From Kosakonia arachidis (GTDB lineage Bacteria > Pseudomonadota > Gammaproteobacteria > Enterobacterales > Enterobacteriaceae): a stretch of DNA of 64,000 nucleotides. The DNA is taken from assembly GCF_900116535.1 (NCBI RefSeq), contig NZ_FPAU01000001.1, positions 573,687-637,686 on the forward strand, given 5' to 3'. A program made the translations under genes and the position numbers. The notes beneath the pieces are model-generated. The model worked only from the letters and a program-made list of their open reading frames with translations, was not told the origin of the DNA and did not search any database. This document shows, piece by piece, positions 49,476 to 61,332 of this stretch. Each line of letters starts with the position of its first letter. Positions within the stretch are counted from its first letter, which is position 1.

Positions 49476-50090
49476 TTAGCGGTTATCCGGGCGAACCAAA
49501 TCAAAGCGCTGTGCTTCACTGATCCCGTAATAGGCAGACGGGCCGCCAGCGCGCAGGACAGGTTGTGCTTTCGCAGTCTGATAAATGCCGTCTTCTAGCA
49601 GCGATTCATCAATGTGTACCGCGACGACTTCCCCCAGCACCAGCCACGTATCGATGGCGCTGCCGTCAGCGGTGGTTAGTTGAATACATTGGGAGAGACG
49701 ACACTCGAAATTGACCGGGCTTTCCGCCACGCGCGGCGCACTGACGATACGGCCCGCAACGGGTGTCAGGCCTGCACGGGTAAACTCATCTTCACCGTGG
49801 GGCAGCGACGCCGAGGTTTCGTTCATCCGTACCGCCAAATCGCGGGTAGTCAGGTTCCAGACAAACTCTTTGGTTTCAGTGATATTGCGTACGCTATCTT
49901 TCCAGCCGCTGCTGGCGAAACCGATAATCGGTGGGCGATAATTGAAACAGTTAAAGAAACTATACGGCGCAAGGTTTCGCTGGCCCTGAACATCCAGCGA
50001 GGCAATCCAGCCGATAGGACGCGGACCAATAATCGCATTCAGCGGATCGTGCGGCAGGCCGTGGCCTTTTGTTGGTTCATAAAAATACAT
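49476..50090 (-). CDS. flavin reductase family protein
   Basis: 204 residues with the FMN-binding split-barrel fold of the flavin reductase/RutF family: NAIIGPRPIGWIASLD near the N-terminus, NLAPYSFFNCFNYRPPIIGFASSG, and KEFVWNLTTRDLA. Substrate unknown; it may reduce flavin for a partner oxygenase or act by itself as an oxidoreductase. It is monocistronic and divergent from rlmF, in the place of ybiX-fiu of E. coli. Annotated by family only. Confidence 0.85.
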   Translation of the reverse strand: MYFYEPTKGHGLPHDPLNAIIGPRPIGWIASLDVQGQRNLAPYSFFNCFNYRPPIIGFASSGWKDSVRNITETKEFVWNLTTRDLAVRMNETSASLPHGEDEFTRAGLTPVAGRIVSAPRVAESPVNFECRLSQCIQLTTADGSAIDTWLVLGEVVAVHIDESLLEDGIYQTAKAQPVLRAGGPSAYYGISEAQRFDLVRPDNR

Positions 50091-50185
50091 AGCGTTTCCT
50101 GGTATCAGATAAGTTTCTTCAGCCTCACTTATTTACCCGGCCAACGTCAACGGGTATCTTACGCCGCTGTTAACAGGAGAATGCC

Positions 50186-51121
50186 ATGAATGCCCAGAAG
50201 CCGGGTTTGCACCCGCGTAACCGTCATCACAGTCGCTACGATCTTGACGCATTGTGCGTTGCGAATCCGTCATTGCGCGCCTTTATCATCGCAAACCCAA
50301 AAGGCGAGGCGACCATTGATTTCGCCGAACCGCAGGCGGTGAAGGCCTTAAACAAAGCGCTGTTGGCGCACTTCTATGGCGTGCGTGAGTGGGATATCCC
50401 CGAGGGTTTTCTCACCCCGCCAGTGCCAGGACGAGCCGATTATCTTCACCATCTGGCTGATGTGCTGGCCGAGGGCAACGAAGGGCAGATCCCTGAACAG
50501 GCCAGCGTGCTGGATGTTGGCACTGGAGCGAATTGTATCTATCCGCTGATTGGTCACCATGAATATGGCTGGCGTTTTACCGGCAGCGAAATTAACGATG
50601 CGGCGCTGACCAGCGCACAGGCGATTATCAGCGCTAATCCGGGACTGAGCCGCGCAGTTCGTTTGCGTCGGCAAAAAGATCCGTCGGCAATTCTTGCGGG
50701 CATTATCCATAAAAATGAGCAGTACGATGCCACGCTCTGTAACCCGCCGTTTCACGACTCAGTGCAGAGCGTGCAAGCGGGCAGTGAGCGTAAACGCCGT
50801 AATCTGGGGCAAGACGTCAGCGATGTCGCCAACTTTGGCGGTCAGCAGCAGGAGTTATGGTGCGAAGGCGGCGAAGTTGCCTTTATTTGCAAGATGATTG
50901 TGGAAAGCCAACAGTTTGCCCGCCAGGTACTGTGGTTCACCTCGCTGGTTTCGCGCGGCGATAACCTGCCTGAGTTGTATCGTGCCCTGACGCAGGCTGG
51001 TGCGGTGAAAGTGATGAAAAAAGAGATGGCCCAGGGTCAAAAGCAGAGCCGCTTTATCACCTGGACTTTCCTTGATGAGACCCAGCGTAAACGCTGGGCG
51101 CAGAGCCGATTTAAAGGGTAG
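50186..51121 (+). CDS. rlmF: 23S rRNA (adenine1618-N6)-methyltransferase
   Basis: 311-residue SAM-dependent methyltransferase (YbiN) that modifies A1618 of 23S rRNA. SAM motif [16 protein letters not shown] (about residues 111-126) and catalytic NPPF in [13 protein letters not shown] at 50186 follows ACAGGAGAATGCC. Its 3' end overlaps the convergent ybiO by 11 bases. Confidence 0.95.
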   Translation: MNAQKPGLHPRNRHHSRYDLDALCVANPSLRAFIIANPKGEATIDFAEPQAVKALNKALLAHFYGVREWDIPEGFLTPPVPGRADYLHHLADVLAEGNEGQIPEQASVLDVGTGANCIYPLIGHHEYGWRFTGSEINDAALTSAQAIISANPGLSRAVRLRRQKDPSAILAGIIHKNEQYDATLCNPPFHDSVQSVQAGSERKRRNLGQDVSDVANFGGQQQELWCEGGEVAFICKMIVESQQFARQVLWFTSLVSRGDNLPELYRALTQAGAVKVMKKEMAQGQKQSRFITWTFLDETQRKRWAQSRFKG

Positions 51122-53348
51122 GCTCTGCTGCTGGCGGCGTGCTGGCCGGTGATGTCGGTTGCGGTGAGATTTGCGGTGCAGGCAGCATTTGATACGTCTG
51201 CACCGGTGGGCGAACGCCCGCACGGTCGAAATGTTTTTTCACCATGGTGTCGAGGGCGAACCTGACCGTCCACTGCTTCAGTGGCAGGGTGGTGAAGGTG
51301 ACACGCAGCGTAAAAGCGGTATTGGTCAGCCCGACCAGCCCGGCGAATGACGGCTCGCCAATGACCAGCCCGCGAATATCTTCCTGTTCCATCAGTTCGG
51401 CCACCGCATCCTTCAGCGCCTGATTCGCTTTATCGGTCTCTTCATGGCGATCGACATCATAGTTCGCTACTACCGAACCAATACCGCGGACAAAGTTGGC
51501 GAAGGTGGTAATCGATGACCAGGGAATAATGTGGTATGCCCCCGTATCCTGGCGCACGCCAACGGACCGAATCGACATTCGCTCGACGGTGCCGGTTAGT
51601 GGCCCGATAGTCACCAGATCCCCGGTGTTCATTCCATTTTCGAACTGAATAAAAATTCCGGTGATAATATCTTTTACCAGTGTTTGTGAACCGAACGAGA
51701 TAGCCAGCCCTAACGCTCCGGCACCCGCGAGCAGCGGTGCGATATTGACGCCAATTTCTGAGAGCACAATCATCACCGTGATGGTGCTGATCACCACCGC
51801 CAGCGCATTGCGGAACAGTGTCAGCAGTGTGCGCGTACGCGCGCTTGGCAGCGGGCGGCCGTGAATATCGGATGCCAGACGGTTCTCTATCAGGCTCGCC
51901 AGCAGCGTCCAGCCCACCGCCGAGAAGAAGAGGATCAGCACAATGCGGATCAATATATCGACGGTTTTCTCCCCTGCGCCATAGTTGAGCCAGTGCCAGA
52001 AATCAAAAAGCCGCCAGGCATTAAGCAGCAGCATGATGGTGGCACATACCACCAGTATGCGCGCCGTTTTCAGCGCCGCGGACAGCCAGCCATTCAGCCG
52101 CTTTTGCAGCTCCGGGTAGTTACGCTGCACCTGTGGCGAGAGGGTGACGGTTTTATTCAACCAGCGTGACAGCATACCGGAGAGGAACGCCGCAATACTC
52201 AGAATGGCAAGACTGTTAACCGAGGCACTCATCATAAATTTCAGGCTGTTGCCCGGGTCAAACAGCGAGAAAAAGAACAGCACGACAAAGTAAGCGCTGG
52301 CGAGCCAGTGCCAGACCAAAGCAAAAGCGCGGATAAACAAACTAAAGAAGGCCAGTGAATGATCGGCAAGCACAATCAAGTTATGCTGGATCCCGCGCTT
52401 GTTGTGGAAAATAAGATAGAGCGCCCAGGCGGTAATACACAGCATAATCACCACGTTGGCGAGTGCACCGACCTGCACATTTACCTGATTGGAGATAATC
52501 GGCACCGCCACCAGCAAGCCATAACCAATCAGGCTGCTCAATGCACTCAGGCGCAGATGCCAGTAGCGAGCAGTGTTGTCGGCAATACGAAACGGACGCA
52601 GTTCCGGAATGCGCGGGCAGAATATCAGCCGCAGAATGGTTTTGAAAAACTCAATCAGCGCAAATGCATTGAGGAACAGGCTTTGCTGGAAAGCGATGGT
52701 GCTGTTGCCTGCATTGAGCCTGGCTCTAAGCAACTGGCCGATAAACAGCGTCAGCACCAGTAGCAGCAGGTCGATAATAAAGGCACCCATTATGATGGCG
52801 GGCAACTGCAACCAGTTCCGGCGTTCGCGGTTTTTGCGCCTTCCCCAGTTACCCATCCGTCGGTAGAGCGGCATAACGCACTGACGTACCACTATCCAGA
52901 AAGCAAAAACCAGCACTGCGAGTAATAAAAAGTGGCTGGCGGCGTTAGTGAAGGTTTGCGGGTTGAAGGCCTTATGCGGCGAGCCGGTGATATTGCGGTA
53001 GAGTTGGGCAAAGCGGGAGGCCAGCGCGTCGCCGTAGTAGCCGCTGACTTCGGTGACATTCTCCAGTACCGTTTTCTGCTCTTTGACTTCTGGCGGCGTG
53101 ATCACCGGCACCGGTTCCTGTGGTGGTGTGGCGGCAACTTTCCGCAACTGATCAATCAGCTCTTTGCGCGAATCATCGTTTTCCAGCACGTCTGCCAGTG
53201 CCGCATAGGCTGCTTTTTTTTGTTCGACACTGGGTTCATTGCTTTGTGTAGACGACGTGCTATTGGCTGTAGGTAGTGTGATGCCGGGTATCGTCGCGGC
53301 CTGAAGCGGCGCGCACAGCAGACTGATGAATAGCAATATCCACGGCAT
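51111..53348 (-). CDS. ybiO: YbiO, MscS-family mechanosensitive channel
   Basis: 745-residue inner-membrane channel (MscM activity in E. coli). A signal peptide or first helix ([17 protein letters not shown]) is followed by a periplasmic region rich in Gln/Glu, then about ten membrane helices, the MscS pore helix ([23 protein letters not shown]) and the cytoplasmic beta domain ([26 protein letters not shown]). C-terminal tail is Pro/Ala rich. Slightly longer than E. coli YbiO (741). Confidence 0.94.
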   Translation of the reverse strand: MPWILLFISLLCAPLQAATIPGITLPTANSTSSTQSNEPSVEQKKAAYAALADVLENDDSRKELIDQLRKVAATPPQEPVPVITPPEVKEQKTVLENVTEVSGYYGDALASRFAQLYRNITGSPHKAFNPQTFTNAASHFLLLAVLVFAFWIVVRQCVMPLYRRMGNWGRRKNRERRNWLQLPAIIMGAFIIDLLLLVLTLFIGQLLRARLNAGNSTIAFQQSLFLNAFALIEFFKTILRLIFCPRIPELRPFRIADNTARYWHLRLSALSSLIGYGLLVAVPIISNQVNVQVGALANVVIMLCITAWALYLIFHNKRGIQHNLIVLADHSLAFFSLFIRAFALVWHWLASAYFVVLFFFSLFDPGNSLKFMMSASVNSLAILSIAAFLSGMLSRWLNKTVTLSPQVQRNYPELQKRLNGWLSAALKTARILVVCATIMLLLNAWRLFDFWHWLNYGAGEKTVDILIRIVLILFFSAVGWTLLASLIENRLASDIHGRPLPSARTRTLLTLFRNALAVVISTITVMIVLSEIGVNIAPLLAGAGALGLAISFGSQTLVKDIITGIFIQFENGMNTGDLVTIGPLTGTVERMSIRSVGVRQDTGAYHIIPWSSITTFANFVRGIGSVVANYDVDRHEETDKANQALKDAVAELMEQEDIRGLVIGEPSFAGLVGLTNTAFTLRVTFTTLPLKQWTVRFALDTMVKKHFDRAGVRPPVQTYQMLPAPQISPQPTSPASTPPAAEPTL

Positions 53349-53442
53349 ATGCTCCTCCGGTGAGAAAGTCCAGCAAAATGATAAGTATAGATAGTATAGA
53401 TGCCGGGCGAAGCAGGGCAGTAAATGAGAACAATCCAGGGGG

Positions 53443-53468
53443 ACCGCCCCACCAGGCCGTGGGGCGGT
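53443..53468 (-). terminator. hairpin after glnQ
   Basis: Ten-bp GC-rich stem ACCGCCCCAC/GTGGGGCGGT (53443-53452 with 53459-53468), starting seven bases after the glnQ stop. No clear U tract follows on the minus strand, so it may protect the mRNA end rather than terminate alone. Confidence 0.6.
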
Positions 53469-53474
53469 AGTGCA

Positions 53475-54197
53475 TCAGGAAACGTGTTGCAAAAATTCCT
53501 GCAAGCGCGGGCTGGGCGGGTTTTCGATCAACTGCTGCGGATTACCGTCCTCGGCAATACGGCCTTTGTCGATGAAAATCAGGCGCGATGCTACTTTTTC
53601 GGCGAAGCCGATTTCGTGCGTAACGATCACCATGGTCATACCTTCTTCAGCCAGATCCTGCATCACTTTCAGCACTTCGTGGCGCAGCTCCGGATCCAGC
53701 GCGGAAGTTGGCTCATCGAACAGCATCATTTTCGGCTTCACTGCCAGCGCGCGGGCAATCGCAACGCGCTGCTGCTGACCGCCGGAAAGCTCAGATGGAT
53801 AATGATGTGCACGTTCCGCCAGCCCGACCTTCGCCAGCAGATCTCTTGCCAGCTTTTCAGCATCAGCTTTATTCGTTCCGCGCACGCGCAGTGGGCCAAA
53901 CATGACGTTTTCCAGCGCCGTCAGATGCGGGAACAGATAGAACTGCTGGAAAACCATGCCAGCTTCCTGGCGGATAAGGCGCTCATCCACTTTTGCATCG
54001 TTGACTTTCAGGCCATCAACAATCAGATCGCCGCTGGTGATCTCTTCCAGCTTGTTAATGCAGCGCAGCAGTGTTGATTTACCAGAGCCGGACGGCCCGA
54101 TAATGACCACCACCTCACCTTCAGTGATATTCAGATCGATGTTATGCAGCACCTGGGTTTGACCAAAGTGCTTGGAGACGTTTTTAAATTCAATCAC
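53475..54197 (-). CDS. glnQ: glutamine ABC transporter ATP-binding protein
   Basis: ATPase of the GlnHPQ glutamine importer. 240 residues: Walker [11 protein letters not shown]-loop [15 protein letters not shown], signature [15 protein letters not shown], Walker [13 protein letters not shown] and switch His in VTHEIGFA. Identical length to E. coli GlnQ. The ATG overlaps the glnP stop by four bases. Confidence 0.97.
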   Translation of the reverse strand: MIEFKNVSKHFGQTQVLHNIDLNITEGEVVVIIGPSGSGKSTLLRCINKLEEITSGDLIVDGLKVNDAKVDERLIRQEAGMVFQQFYLFPHLTALENVMFGPLRVRGTNKADAEKLARDLLAKVGLAERAHHYPSELSGGQQQRVAIARALAVKPKMMLFDEPTSALDPELRHEVLKVMQDLAEEGMTMVIVTHEIGFAEKVASRLIFIDKGRIAEDGNPQQLIENPPSPRLQEFLQHVS

Positions 54198-54853
54198 AGG
54201 ATTTTCATCCTTCTTTCAAGACGACGCAGAATGAAGCTCAGCACGAGGGTAATGATCAGATAGACAACCGCAACGGCGCTCCAGATCTCCAGCGCACGGA
54301 AGTTGCCGGCAATGATTTCCTGGCCCTGACGGGTCAGCTCGGCGACGCCGATAACAATAAACAGCGAAGTATCTTTGATGCTGATGATCCACTGGTTACC
54401 CAACGGCGGCAGCATACGGCGTAGCGCTAACGGCAGGATCACATGGCGAATGGTTTCGCCACGCGACAGACCCAGCGCGAGGCCCGCTTCACGGAAACCT
54501 TTATGAATAGAAAGCACCGCACCACGGGTGATTTCCGCGATATAGGCGCCAGAGTTAATCATAATGGTGACGACGGCAGCCGAGAAAGGATCGATACGCA
54601 GATCGTTAAACGCCATCGGCAGGGCAAAGTAAATAAACATGACCTGTACGACGATAGGCGTACCGCGAATAACTTCGATAAATACCAGTGCGATGTGGTT
54701 GGAAATCCAGCCGCCGAAAGTCCGTGCAAAACCCGCTGCCAGACCAATGATCAACCCGCCAATAAGGCCGAGGACCGAGATCAACAGCGTCATCTTCGCA
54801 CCTTCGATCAGAAGCGGAATGGCAGGCCAAATGGCGCTCCAGTCAAACTGCAT
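54194..54853 (-). CDS. glnP: glutamine ABC transporter permease
   Basis: 219-residue membrane subunit, HEAAT/His-Glu-Gln-Arg-opine class with about five helices and the EAA loop [29 protein letters not shown]. Works as homodimer with GlnQ. Second gene of glnHPQ. Confidence 0.97.
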   Translation of the reverse strand: MQFDWSAIWPAIPLLIEGAKMTLLISVLGLIGGLIIGLAAGFARTFGGWISNHIALVFIEVIRGTPIVVQVMFIYFALPMAFNDLRIDPFSAAVVTIMINSGAYIAEITRGAVLSIHKGFREAGLALGLSRGETIRHVILPLALRRMLPPLGNQWIISIKDTSLFIVIGVAELTRQGQEIIAGNFRALEIWSAVAVVYLIITLVLSFILRRLERRMKIL

Positions 54854-54890
54854 GATGTGTTCCTGTATACCGTGGTTATAACAAATGTAT

Positions 54891-54911
54891 CAGGGGCGAA
54901 GAGCGCCCCTG
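54891..54911 (-). promoter_or_regulatory. intercistronic hairpin between glnH and glnP
   Basis: Stem CAGGGGCG/CGCCCCTG (54891-54898 with 54904-54911), lying in the 83-base gap. It likely stabilises the glnH message or partly stops transcription, so that binding protein exceeds permease. Confidence 0.6.
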
Positions 54912-54936
54912 AGTAGTAACACTTTATTTTTTATAA

Positions 54937-55751
<815 letters not shown>

Positions 55752-55825
55752 TGTTTACAACCTATTGTTTTGTAAAGGCGATGCTTTAACCGGTTGCACA
55801 ATAAGTATAGCAGCGATACCGTTTC

Positions 55826-55853
55826 GCACTATTTTAGTGCTCTGTTTTGGTGC
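55826..55853 (-). promoter_or_regulatory. NtrC sites upstream of glnH
   Basis: GCACTATTTTAGTGC (55826-55840) is a perfect GCAC-N7-GTGC NtrC site; a second, weaker site with half GGTGC follows (about 55839-55853). They lie about 90 bases upstream of the sigma54 element, the usual enhancer distance. Confidence 0.72.
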
Positions 55854-56000
55854 GTAAAAATGGCGTGACGAATTTTGCTCTTTTTTAGCGCAGATCATGG
55901 GTGTAAAACAATCGGTTATTAACAAATCTGTGACGCAATAATAACGGAGGGGAAACTTTAGGCAGGAAAAAAGGAAAAGAAATGCACTTTTATGGTGCAA

Positions 56001-56025
56001 CCCCCTTCGCGGGATACGAAGGGGG
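56001..56025 (-). terminator. terminator after dps
   Basis: Nine-bp stem CCCCCTTCG/CGAAGGGGG (56001-56009 with 56017-56025), 20 bases after the dps stop. Lacks a long U tract. Confidence 0.65.
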
Positions 56026-56045
56026 TCATTGGCAATGCTTATGGG

Positions 56046-56585
<540 letters not shown>

Positions 56586-56845
56586 TTACAGGACTTAGTA
56601 TAGCACCAGATTTCTTTTATCTGTTTTGGCTGTGCCTATCGGTTCAATAGCAAAACCAGAATATAGGCCCATTTTTTAGGTGGTAACAGCTAACAATTTG
56701 AATTATAAGAAAAATTAAATAATTTTCGGCATAAAAGAGGACAGTAATACTATTTAAATAGAAATGTACGTAAACGTAAGAAATAATGTCTCTGCAGTTG
56801 GGGAATATTCAGCATAAGATGAATCTCATACTGAATAATAAATAT

Positions 56846-57733
56846 TTAACCAATCTCTACTTTGCGGATTTGGCTTTCCCGCCGCAGCGTCAGTGTGGAG
56901 CCCATCGAGGCGATGACGATGGCCATTAGCGCCAGCACCTGCTGCAAAGCGAGCGTTTCGCCAAGGAAAATCATGCCTGAGATGGCTGCCATCGCCGGCT
57001 CCATACTCATCAGCGTACCAAAGGTGCGGGTGGGAAGCCGGGTTAATGCAATCATTTCCAGTGAGTAGGGCAGTGCGGTGGACAGCACGGCAACGGCGAT
57101 ACCAAGCGGCAAAATCGACCAGTGCCAAAGTAGTTCGCCAGACTGGAGAGCGCCGAGAGGGACAAACACAACCGCCGCAATTAACGAGCCAAGCGCGACC
57201 GTTGCCGGGCCGTGCTCCTCACCCGCGCGCTGGCCGCAGAGGATGTAAATCGCCCAGCAGGCCCCGGCTCCGAGGGCAAAGGTTGCGCCGCTCAGATTCA
57301 CATGTGAGACGTTTTCTCCCAGCGGCAGCAAATACCACAGCCCGAGTACAGCAAAGATCACCCAAATAAAATCGACCGGGCGGCGTGAGGAGAACAGAGC
57401 AACCGCCAGCGGCCCGGTAAATTCCAGTGCCACGGCGATACCAAGCGGTACGGTCTGAATGGAGAGGTAGAACATATAGTTCATCCCGCCAAGCGACAGC
57501 CCATAAAACAGTAGCGGCAAACGTTGCTCGCGGGTGAAACGTAGCCGCCAGGGTTTGAAGACGATGGCAAGGATAATCGTGCCGAGCGCCAGACGCAGTG
57601 CAGTAACGCCAGGCGCGCCCACCATGGGAAACAAAGATTTCGCCAGCGATGCACCGCCTTGAATAGAGATCATGGCGATAAGTAACACCAACACCGGCAG
57701 CCATACCGGCAACTTACGAGACACCCCTGGCAT
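56846..57733 (-). CDS. rhtA: threonine/homoserine exporter RhtA
   Basis: 295-residue DMT-superfamily exporter (EamA) with ten membrane helices; conserved IQGGASLAKSLFP, SLGGMNYMFYLSIQTVPLGIAVALEFTGPL and LSTALPYSLEMIALTRLPTRTFGTLMSMEPA. E. coli RhtA is the same length. Start MPGVSRKLPVW at 57733; the open frame extends five residues upstream without support. Between it and ompX (57734-58095) are only the divergent promoter regions; a -10-like TATATT near 58043 could serve ompX. Confidence 0.95.
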   Translation of the reverse strand: MPGVSRKLPVWLPVLVLLIAMISIQGGASLAKSLFPMVGAPGVTALRLALGTIILAIVFKPWRLRFTREQRLPLLFYGLSLGGMNYMFYLSIQTVPLGIAVALEFTGPLAVALFSSRRPVDFIWVIFAVLGLWYLLPLGENVSHVNLSGATFALGAGACWAIYILCGQRAGEEHGPATVALGSLIAAVVFVPLGALQSGELLWHWSILPLGIAVAVLSTALPYSLEMIALTRLPTRTFGTLMSMEPAMAAISGMIFLGETLALQQVLALMAIVIASMGSTLTLRRESQIRKVEIG

Positions 57734-58095
57734 CCTTTCTCCCGTCAATTTATGTCAAGTGAAGTAAAGCTGTCAGTCTACTTGAAAATACCTTCGGCTG
57801 GTTGAGCGCTCGTTGAAAAAAGTGCGCGAATATCCGTAGTATAAGGGCTGCCTGGTGGTTAATTAACCTGTTGATTTAAGAATTATCTGGATGAATATGC
57901 CATTTAGTGAGCAACATAATGGCGGGTTATGCGGGAAAATGCGTGTTTTTTGAAAGGGTTGTTCAGTGGCGGAAACTTTCTGTTACATCAAATGGCACGT
58001 TAGACTCTAATTCCTGCAAAGAGTTTCCTTATCATTTTTGATATATTTAAACGCGTAGGACGTAGGATTTACTTGAAGCACATTTGAGGTGGATT

Positions 58096-58608
58096 ATGAA
58101 AAAAATTGCATGTCTTTCAGCACTGGCCGCTCTTCTGGCGGTATCTGCAGGTTCCGCAGTAGCAGCAACTTCAACCGTTACCGGCGGCTACGCTCAGAGC
58201 GATATGTCTGGCGTTGCTAACAAAGCTAGCGGTTTCAACCTGAAATACCGCTACGAGCAGAATGACAACCCGCTGGGTGTTATCGGTTCCTTTACTTACA
58301 CTGAAAAAGATCGTTCCGAAGATGGCGTTTACAACAAAGCGCAGTACTACGGCATCACCGCAGGTCCGGCTTACCGTCTGAACGACTGGGCGAGCATCTA
58401 TGGCGTAGTCGGTGTTGGTTACGGTAAATTCCAGCAGACTGTTGATACCGCTAAAGTTTCTGACACCAGCGACTACGGCTTCTCTTACGGTGCTGGTCTG
58501 CAGTTCAACCCGATGGAAAACGTTGCTCTGGACTTCTCCTACGAGCAGAGCCGTATTCGTAGCGTTGACGTTGGCACCTGGATTGCCGGTGTTGGTTACC
58601 GTTTCTAA
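58096..58608 (+). CDS. ompX: outer membrane protein OmpX
   Basis: 170-residue precursor with signal peptide ending GSAVA (residue 23) and an eight-stranded beta-barrel of alternating hydrophobic strands, ending in the outer-membrane-sorting Phe (GVGYRF). Codon use is strongly biased toward optimal codons, as in abundant porins. ATG at 58096 behind TGAGGTGGATT. Length within one residue of E. coli OmpX. Confidence 0.96.
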   Translation: MKKIACLSALAALLAVSAGSAVAATSTVTGGYAQSDMSGVANKASGFNLKYRYEQNDNPLGVIGSFTYTEKDRSEDGVYNKAQYYGITAGPAYRLNDWASIYGVVGVGYGKFQQTVDTAKVSDTSDYGFSYGAGLQFNPMENVALDFSYEQSRIRSVDVGTWIAGVGYRF

Positions 58609-58623
58609 TCGCTTCGGCGATAT

Positions 58624-58655
58624 AAAAAATCCGCCCAGTTGGGCGGATTTTTTTT
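58624..58655. terminator. terminator between ompX and opgE
   Basis: Stem AAATCCGCCCA / TGGGCGGATTT with short GT loop, six A before and eight T after; serves ompX and can also serve the convergent opgE. Confidence 0.9.
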
Positions 58656-58673
58656 GCCTGAAACACGCACCAA

Positions 58674-60263
58674 TCAGAGCTTATTGTGAGTATCAAAAAG
58701 ATCCGTGCCCAGTTGGTTATAGTCAACTTTCTGTAACTTAAAGTTAGTAATGTAGACTGGTCCGGCTTTTTGCTCGGAGAAAAAGCGGTAAGGATTTTTT
58801 ATCTCCTCGGCGGTGATCCCGGTCCACTGTGAGAAGAAGCTGAGAAAATCATTCGCTGAACGGCGAGCCTTGATGATCCTATGCTTTGTATCATCGCTGG
58901 AGATCACCATAAACGGCACCTGGAAATTCTGCTGGAACTTGTCGGCATGTGCCAGATACTGCGCCTCTTTACCACGCTCTTTAATTGCCAGACCGTGATC
59001 GGAAAAATAGACCATTGAAAAACTTTCGCCGGTATTCACCAACTGGGAATAGAGCTTGCCAAGCAGATCGTCTGTCTGCGTGATGGAGTAAAGGTAGCAG
59101 GACGTTTCTTTCGATTGTACAAACTCGTTGTATTTACCGCCGGTGCGATCGCAGGCCTGCGGATGCGATCCCATCAGATGCATAACGATCATCTGCGGCT
59201 GCGTGCGCGGGGTTGAAAAGACCTGAGCGGTCAACTTCAGCAGTTCTTCGTCGCGGGTGTTTTTATTTGCTTCAAAATCGCCATCTTTTAGGAACTGCAC
59301 TTCATCGGCGCGCTTTGCAATACTGGCGATCGCCGTATCGTATTCGCCAATTTGTCCCTGATTAGAGAACCACCATGTCTGGAAACCCGCACGATTCGCC
59401 AGCGTAACAAAGTTATCCTGGTATTGCGGTTTATCATCAACCACCCGGTTCAGCGTAAGACCGAGCGACTTCTGCGTTGAACCGCTGGCAGACACGTAAT
59501 CCATAAAGAAAGTGCCGTTCGCCTGGCTGGCGAAAGGCGTGTTATTCCAGTAGCCACCAAACGCGCCTAACGCATCGCGGCGCGCGCTTTCACCAATCAC
59601 TACCACATAAATGTGATACTTCGGTTTGAACGCACTTATGGTCCAGGTGTCTTTCATGCTGGAGAGCTGCGCCATATTCTTCTGTTCGACCACGACCTCA
59701 TGGTAGTTAAACGCCACGTCGCGCACGAAACGCAGCACCGGCACGCCGGTGTCGATAATCCTGAAGTCATATCCCAGAAAGTGGTTCTGTACCGGCCCGA
59801 TAAAATAAGACGCCACACAAAACACGGTGCCTACGGTATCCCACTTTATCCACGGCGTCGACGCGGCCGGAATGCGGCGACGCATCGAAATGACGCCCAG
59901 TGAGAAGATAAACAGGCCAATTACATAGTGATACCACGGGAAAATAGTCAGAATTTCCGTGGATTCTTCCATATTGGTCGACAGCAGAGCGAGCAGCGTA
60001 TTGAAGTTCGGCGCACCGTAGGCCTGGCCAAACGGGAAATAACACCCAGCCACCAGAGAAATTATGCCGATAAACACTTTCTGCGCGCGCGGCGCATGAC
60101 GCCATAGCACAATCAGGGCGCAGCTCAGGACAATGGCATACAACACGCTAAATTCGTAACCAAGAGCAAAATTAATCAACATCGATTGGAGAAAATAGAA
60201 ACCCGTCCACGGATTGACGGTCTGGCTGCGAAACGCAGCGGATTCTTTCAGAATTAGGCTCAT
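58674..60263 (-). CDS. opgE: OpgE (YbiP), osmoregulated periplasmic glucan phosphoethanolamine transferase
   Basis: 529-residue inner-membrane enzyme that decorates periplasmic glucans with phosphoethanolamine. Five N-terminal helices, then a sulfatase-like domain with metal Glu in VVVIGESARRDALG, catalytic segment SASGSTQKSLGLTLNRV, MHLMGSHPQACDR and YFSDHGLAIKE. E. coli YbiP is 527 residues and related to EptA, of which a copy is at 27290-28927. Between its start and mntS (60264-60541) no gene is visible. Confidence 0.93.
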   Translation of the reverse strand: MSLILKESAAFRSQTVNPWTGFYFLQSMLINFALGYEFSVLYAIVLSCALIVLWRHAPRAQKVFIGIISLVAGCYFPFGQAYGAPNFNTLLALLSTNMEESTEILTIFPWYHYVIGLFIFSLGVISMRRRIPAASTPWIKWDTVGTVFCVASYFIGPVQNHFLGYDFRIIDTGVPVLRFVRDVAFNYHEVVVEQKNMAQLSSMKDTWTISAFKPKYHIYVVVIGESARRDALGAFGGYWNNTPFASQANGTFFMDYVSASGSTQKSLGLTLNRVVDDKPQYQDNFVTLANRAGFQTWWFSNQGQIGEYDTAIASIAKRADEVQFLKDGDFEANKNTRDEELLKLTAQVFSTPRTQPQMIVMHLMGSHPQACDRTGGKYNEFVQSKETSCYLYSITQTDDLLGKLYSQLVNTGESFSMVYFSDHGLAIKERGKEAQYLAHADKFQQNFQVPFMVISSDDTKHRIIKARRSANDFLSFFSQWTGITAEEIKNPYRFFSEQKAGPVYITNFKLQKVDYNQLGTDLFDTHNKL

Positions 60264-60541
60264 TGATGACTATCGCGAAACCGCCATGTGCTCACCCTGG
60301 CGTAAGGGTCAAAACCTGCCGAACAGTGCGTAGAGAGGGGATGTGGTCCGCTTCTGTGAGCCGCAATTTGTGCAGGGCAGCGCAAAGATAGAGCGAGGCG
60401 CAACGAAGGTCAACACCAGCTAACCAGTTGTTTTGAGAGGGTGATTGCAAATCCAGCAAAAATACGTGAATTCTTAGGTAAAACCTTCAGTATGGCGGGG
60501 TATTGTGACAGAAAAATGAAGCGGCGTACCGCGACGCCGCA

Positions 60542-60673
60542 TTAGTGGGAAGGTTTGTCCGGGTTCTGCTGCGGTTTGCCATTGATGATATCGCACAGCA
60601 TATTCAGCAGCATTAAACGGACTTTAAAGGGAGAGTGACTAAACACAAGCATGCACCTATTGAACTCATTCAT
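60542..60673 (-). CDS. mntS: MntS, small manganese-chaperone-like protein
   Basis: 43 residues beginning MNEFNRCMLVFSHSPFKVR and ending QQNPDKPSH, clearly the orthologue of E. coli MntS (42 residues). MntS raises available manganese by inhibiting MntP export. ATG at 60673 has GGAGG eight bases upstream. Transcription would come from the MntR-controlled promoter at about 60737-60750, divergent from mntR. In E. coli the sRNA RybA overlaps this gene. Confidence 0.9.
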   Translation of the reverse strand: MNEFNRCMLVFSHSPFKVRLMLLNMLCDIINGKPQQNPDKPSH

Positions 60674-60732
60674 CGGAACCTCCTTACGCTTTCGTGGCCC
60701 TTCGCTCCGTGAAAGGTGAACGCATTACATAC

Positions 60733-60754
60733 AGATATAGCACGAGCTATGTTT
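60733..60754. promoter_or_regulatory. MntR box upstream of mntS
   Basis: Inverted repeat ATAGC-ACGA-GCTAT (60737-60750) inside AAACATAGC..GCTATATCT on the mntS strand, matching the MntR consensus AAACATAGC(N4)GCTATGTTT. MntR-Mn would repress mntS from here. Confidence 0.82.
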
Positions 60755-60861
60755 TATAGCTACGGCTAATGCGTTAATTTTTTGTGCTGGTTCACGGATG
60801 GTTTACAATGGCGCTTCTCTTATATGATGCAGCACCGCGTCACACTGACAGAGGAAGCACA

Positions 60862-61332
60862 ATGAACCGTCGCGCAGCGAATCCAACAATAAAAAAAGTG
60901 ACGCTGGTAAATGTTGAAGAGCACGTCGAAGGCTTTCGCCAGGTGCGAGAAGCCCATCGTCGCGAGCTGATTGACGACTACGTTGAACTGATTTCCGATT
61001 TAATTCGCGAAGTGGGTGAAGCCCGCCAGGTGGATATGGCGGCGCGTCTTGGCGTTTCGCAACCTACCGTGGCAAAAATGCTGAAAAAACTGGCAACCGT
61101 CGGGTTGATTGAGCAGATCCCGTGGCGCGGTGTTTTCCTGACACCGGAAGGGGAGAAACTGGCACAGGAGAGCCGCGAACGCCATCAAATAGTGGAAAGT
61201 TTTCTGTTGGTGCTTGGCGTCAGCCCGGAGATTGCCCGCCGAGATGCGGAAGGGATGGAGCACCACGTCAGCCAGGAAACTCTCGACTGTTTCCGCCGTT
61301 TTACCCTGCAACACGGGCTGCCTTCCGAATGA
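60862..61332 (+). CDS. mntR: manganese-dependent regulator MntR
   Basis: 156-residue DtxR-family repressor. Helix-turn-helix [21 protein letters not shown] (about 60-80), metal ligands in the dimerisation region including [10 protein letters not shown]. Controls mntH, mntP and mntS. ATG at 60862 follows AGAGGAAGCACA; an earlier start 26 codons upstream is not conserved. The stop overlaps the ybiR start (ATGA). Confidence 0.95.
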   Translation: MNRRAANPTIKKVTLVNVEEHVEGFRQVREAHRRELIDDYVELISDLIREVGEARQVDMAARLGVSQPTVAKMLKKLATVGLIEQIPWRGVFLTPEGEKLAQESRERHQIVESFLLVLGVSPEIARRDAEGMEHHVSQETLDCFRRFTLQHGLPSE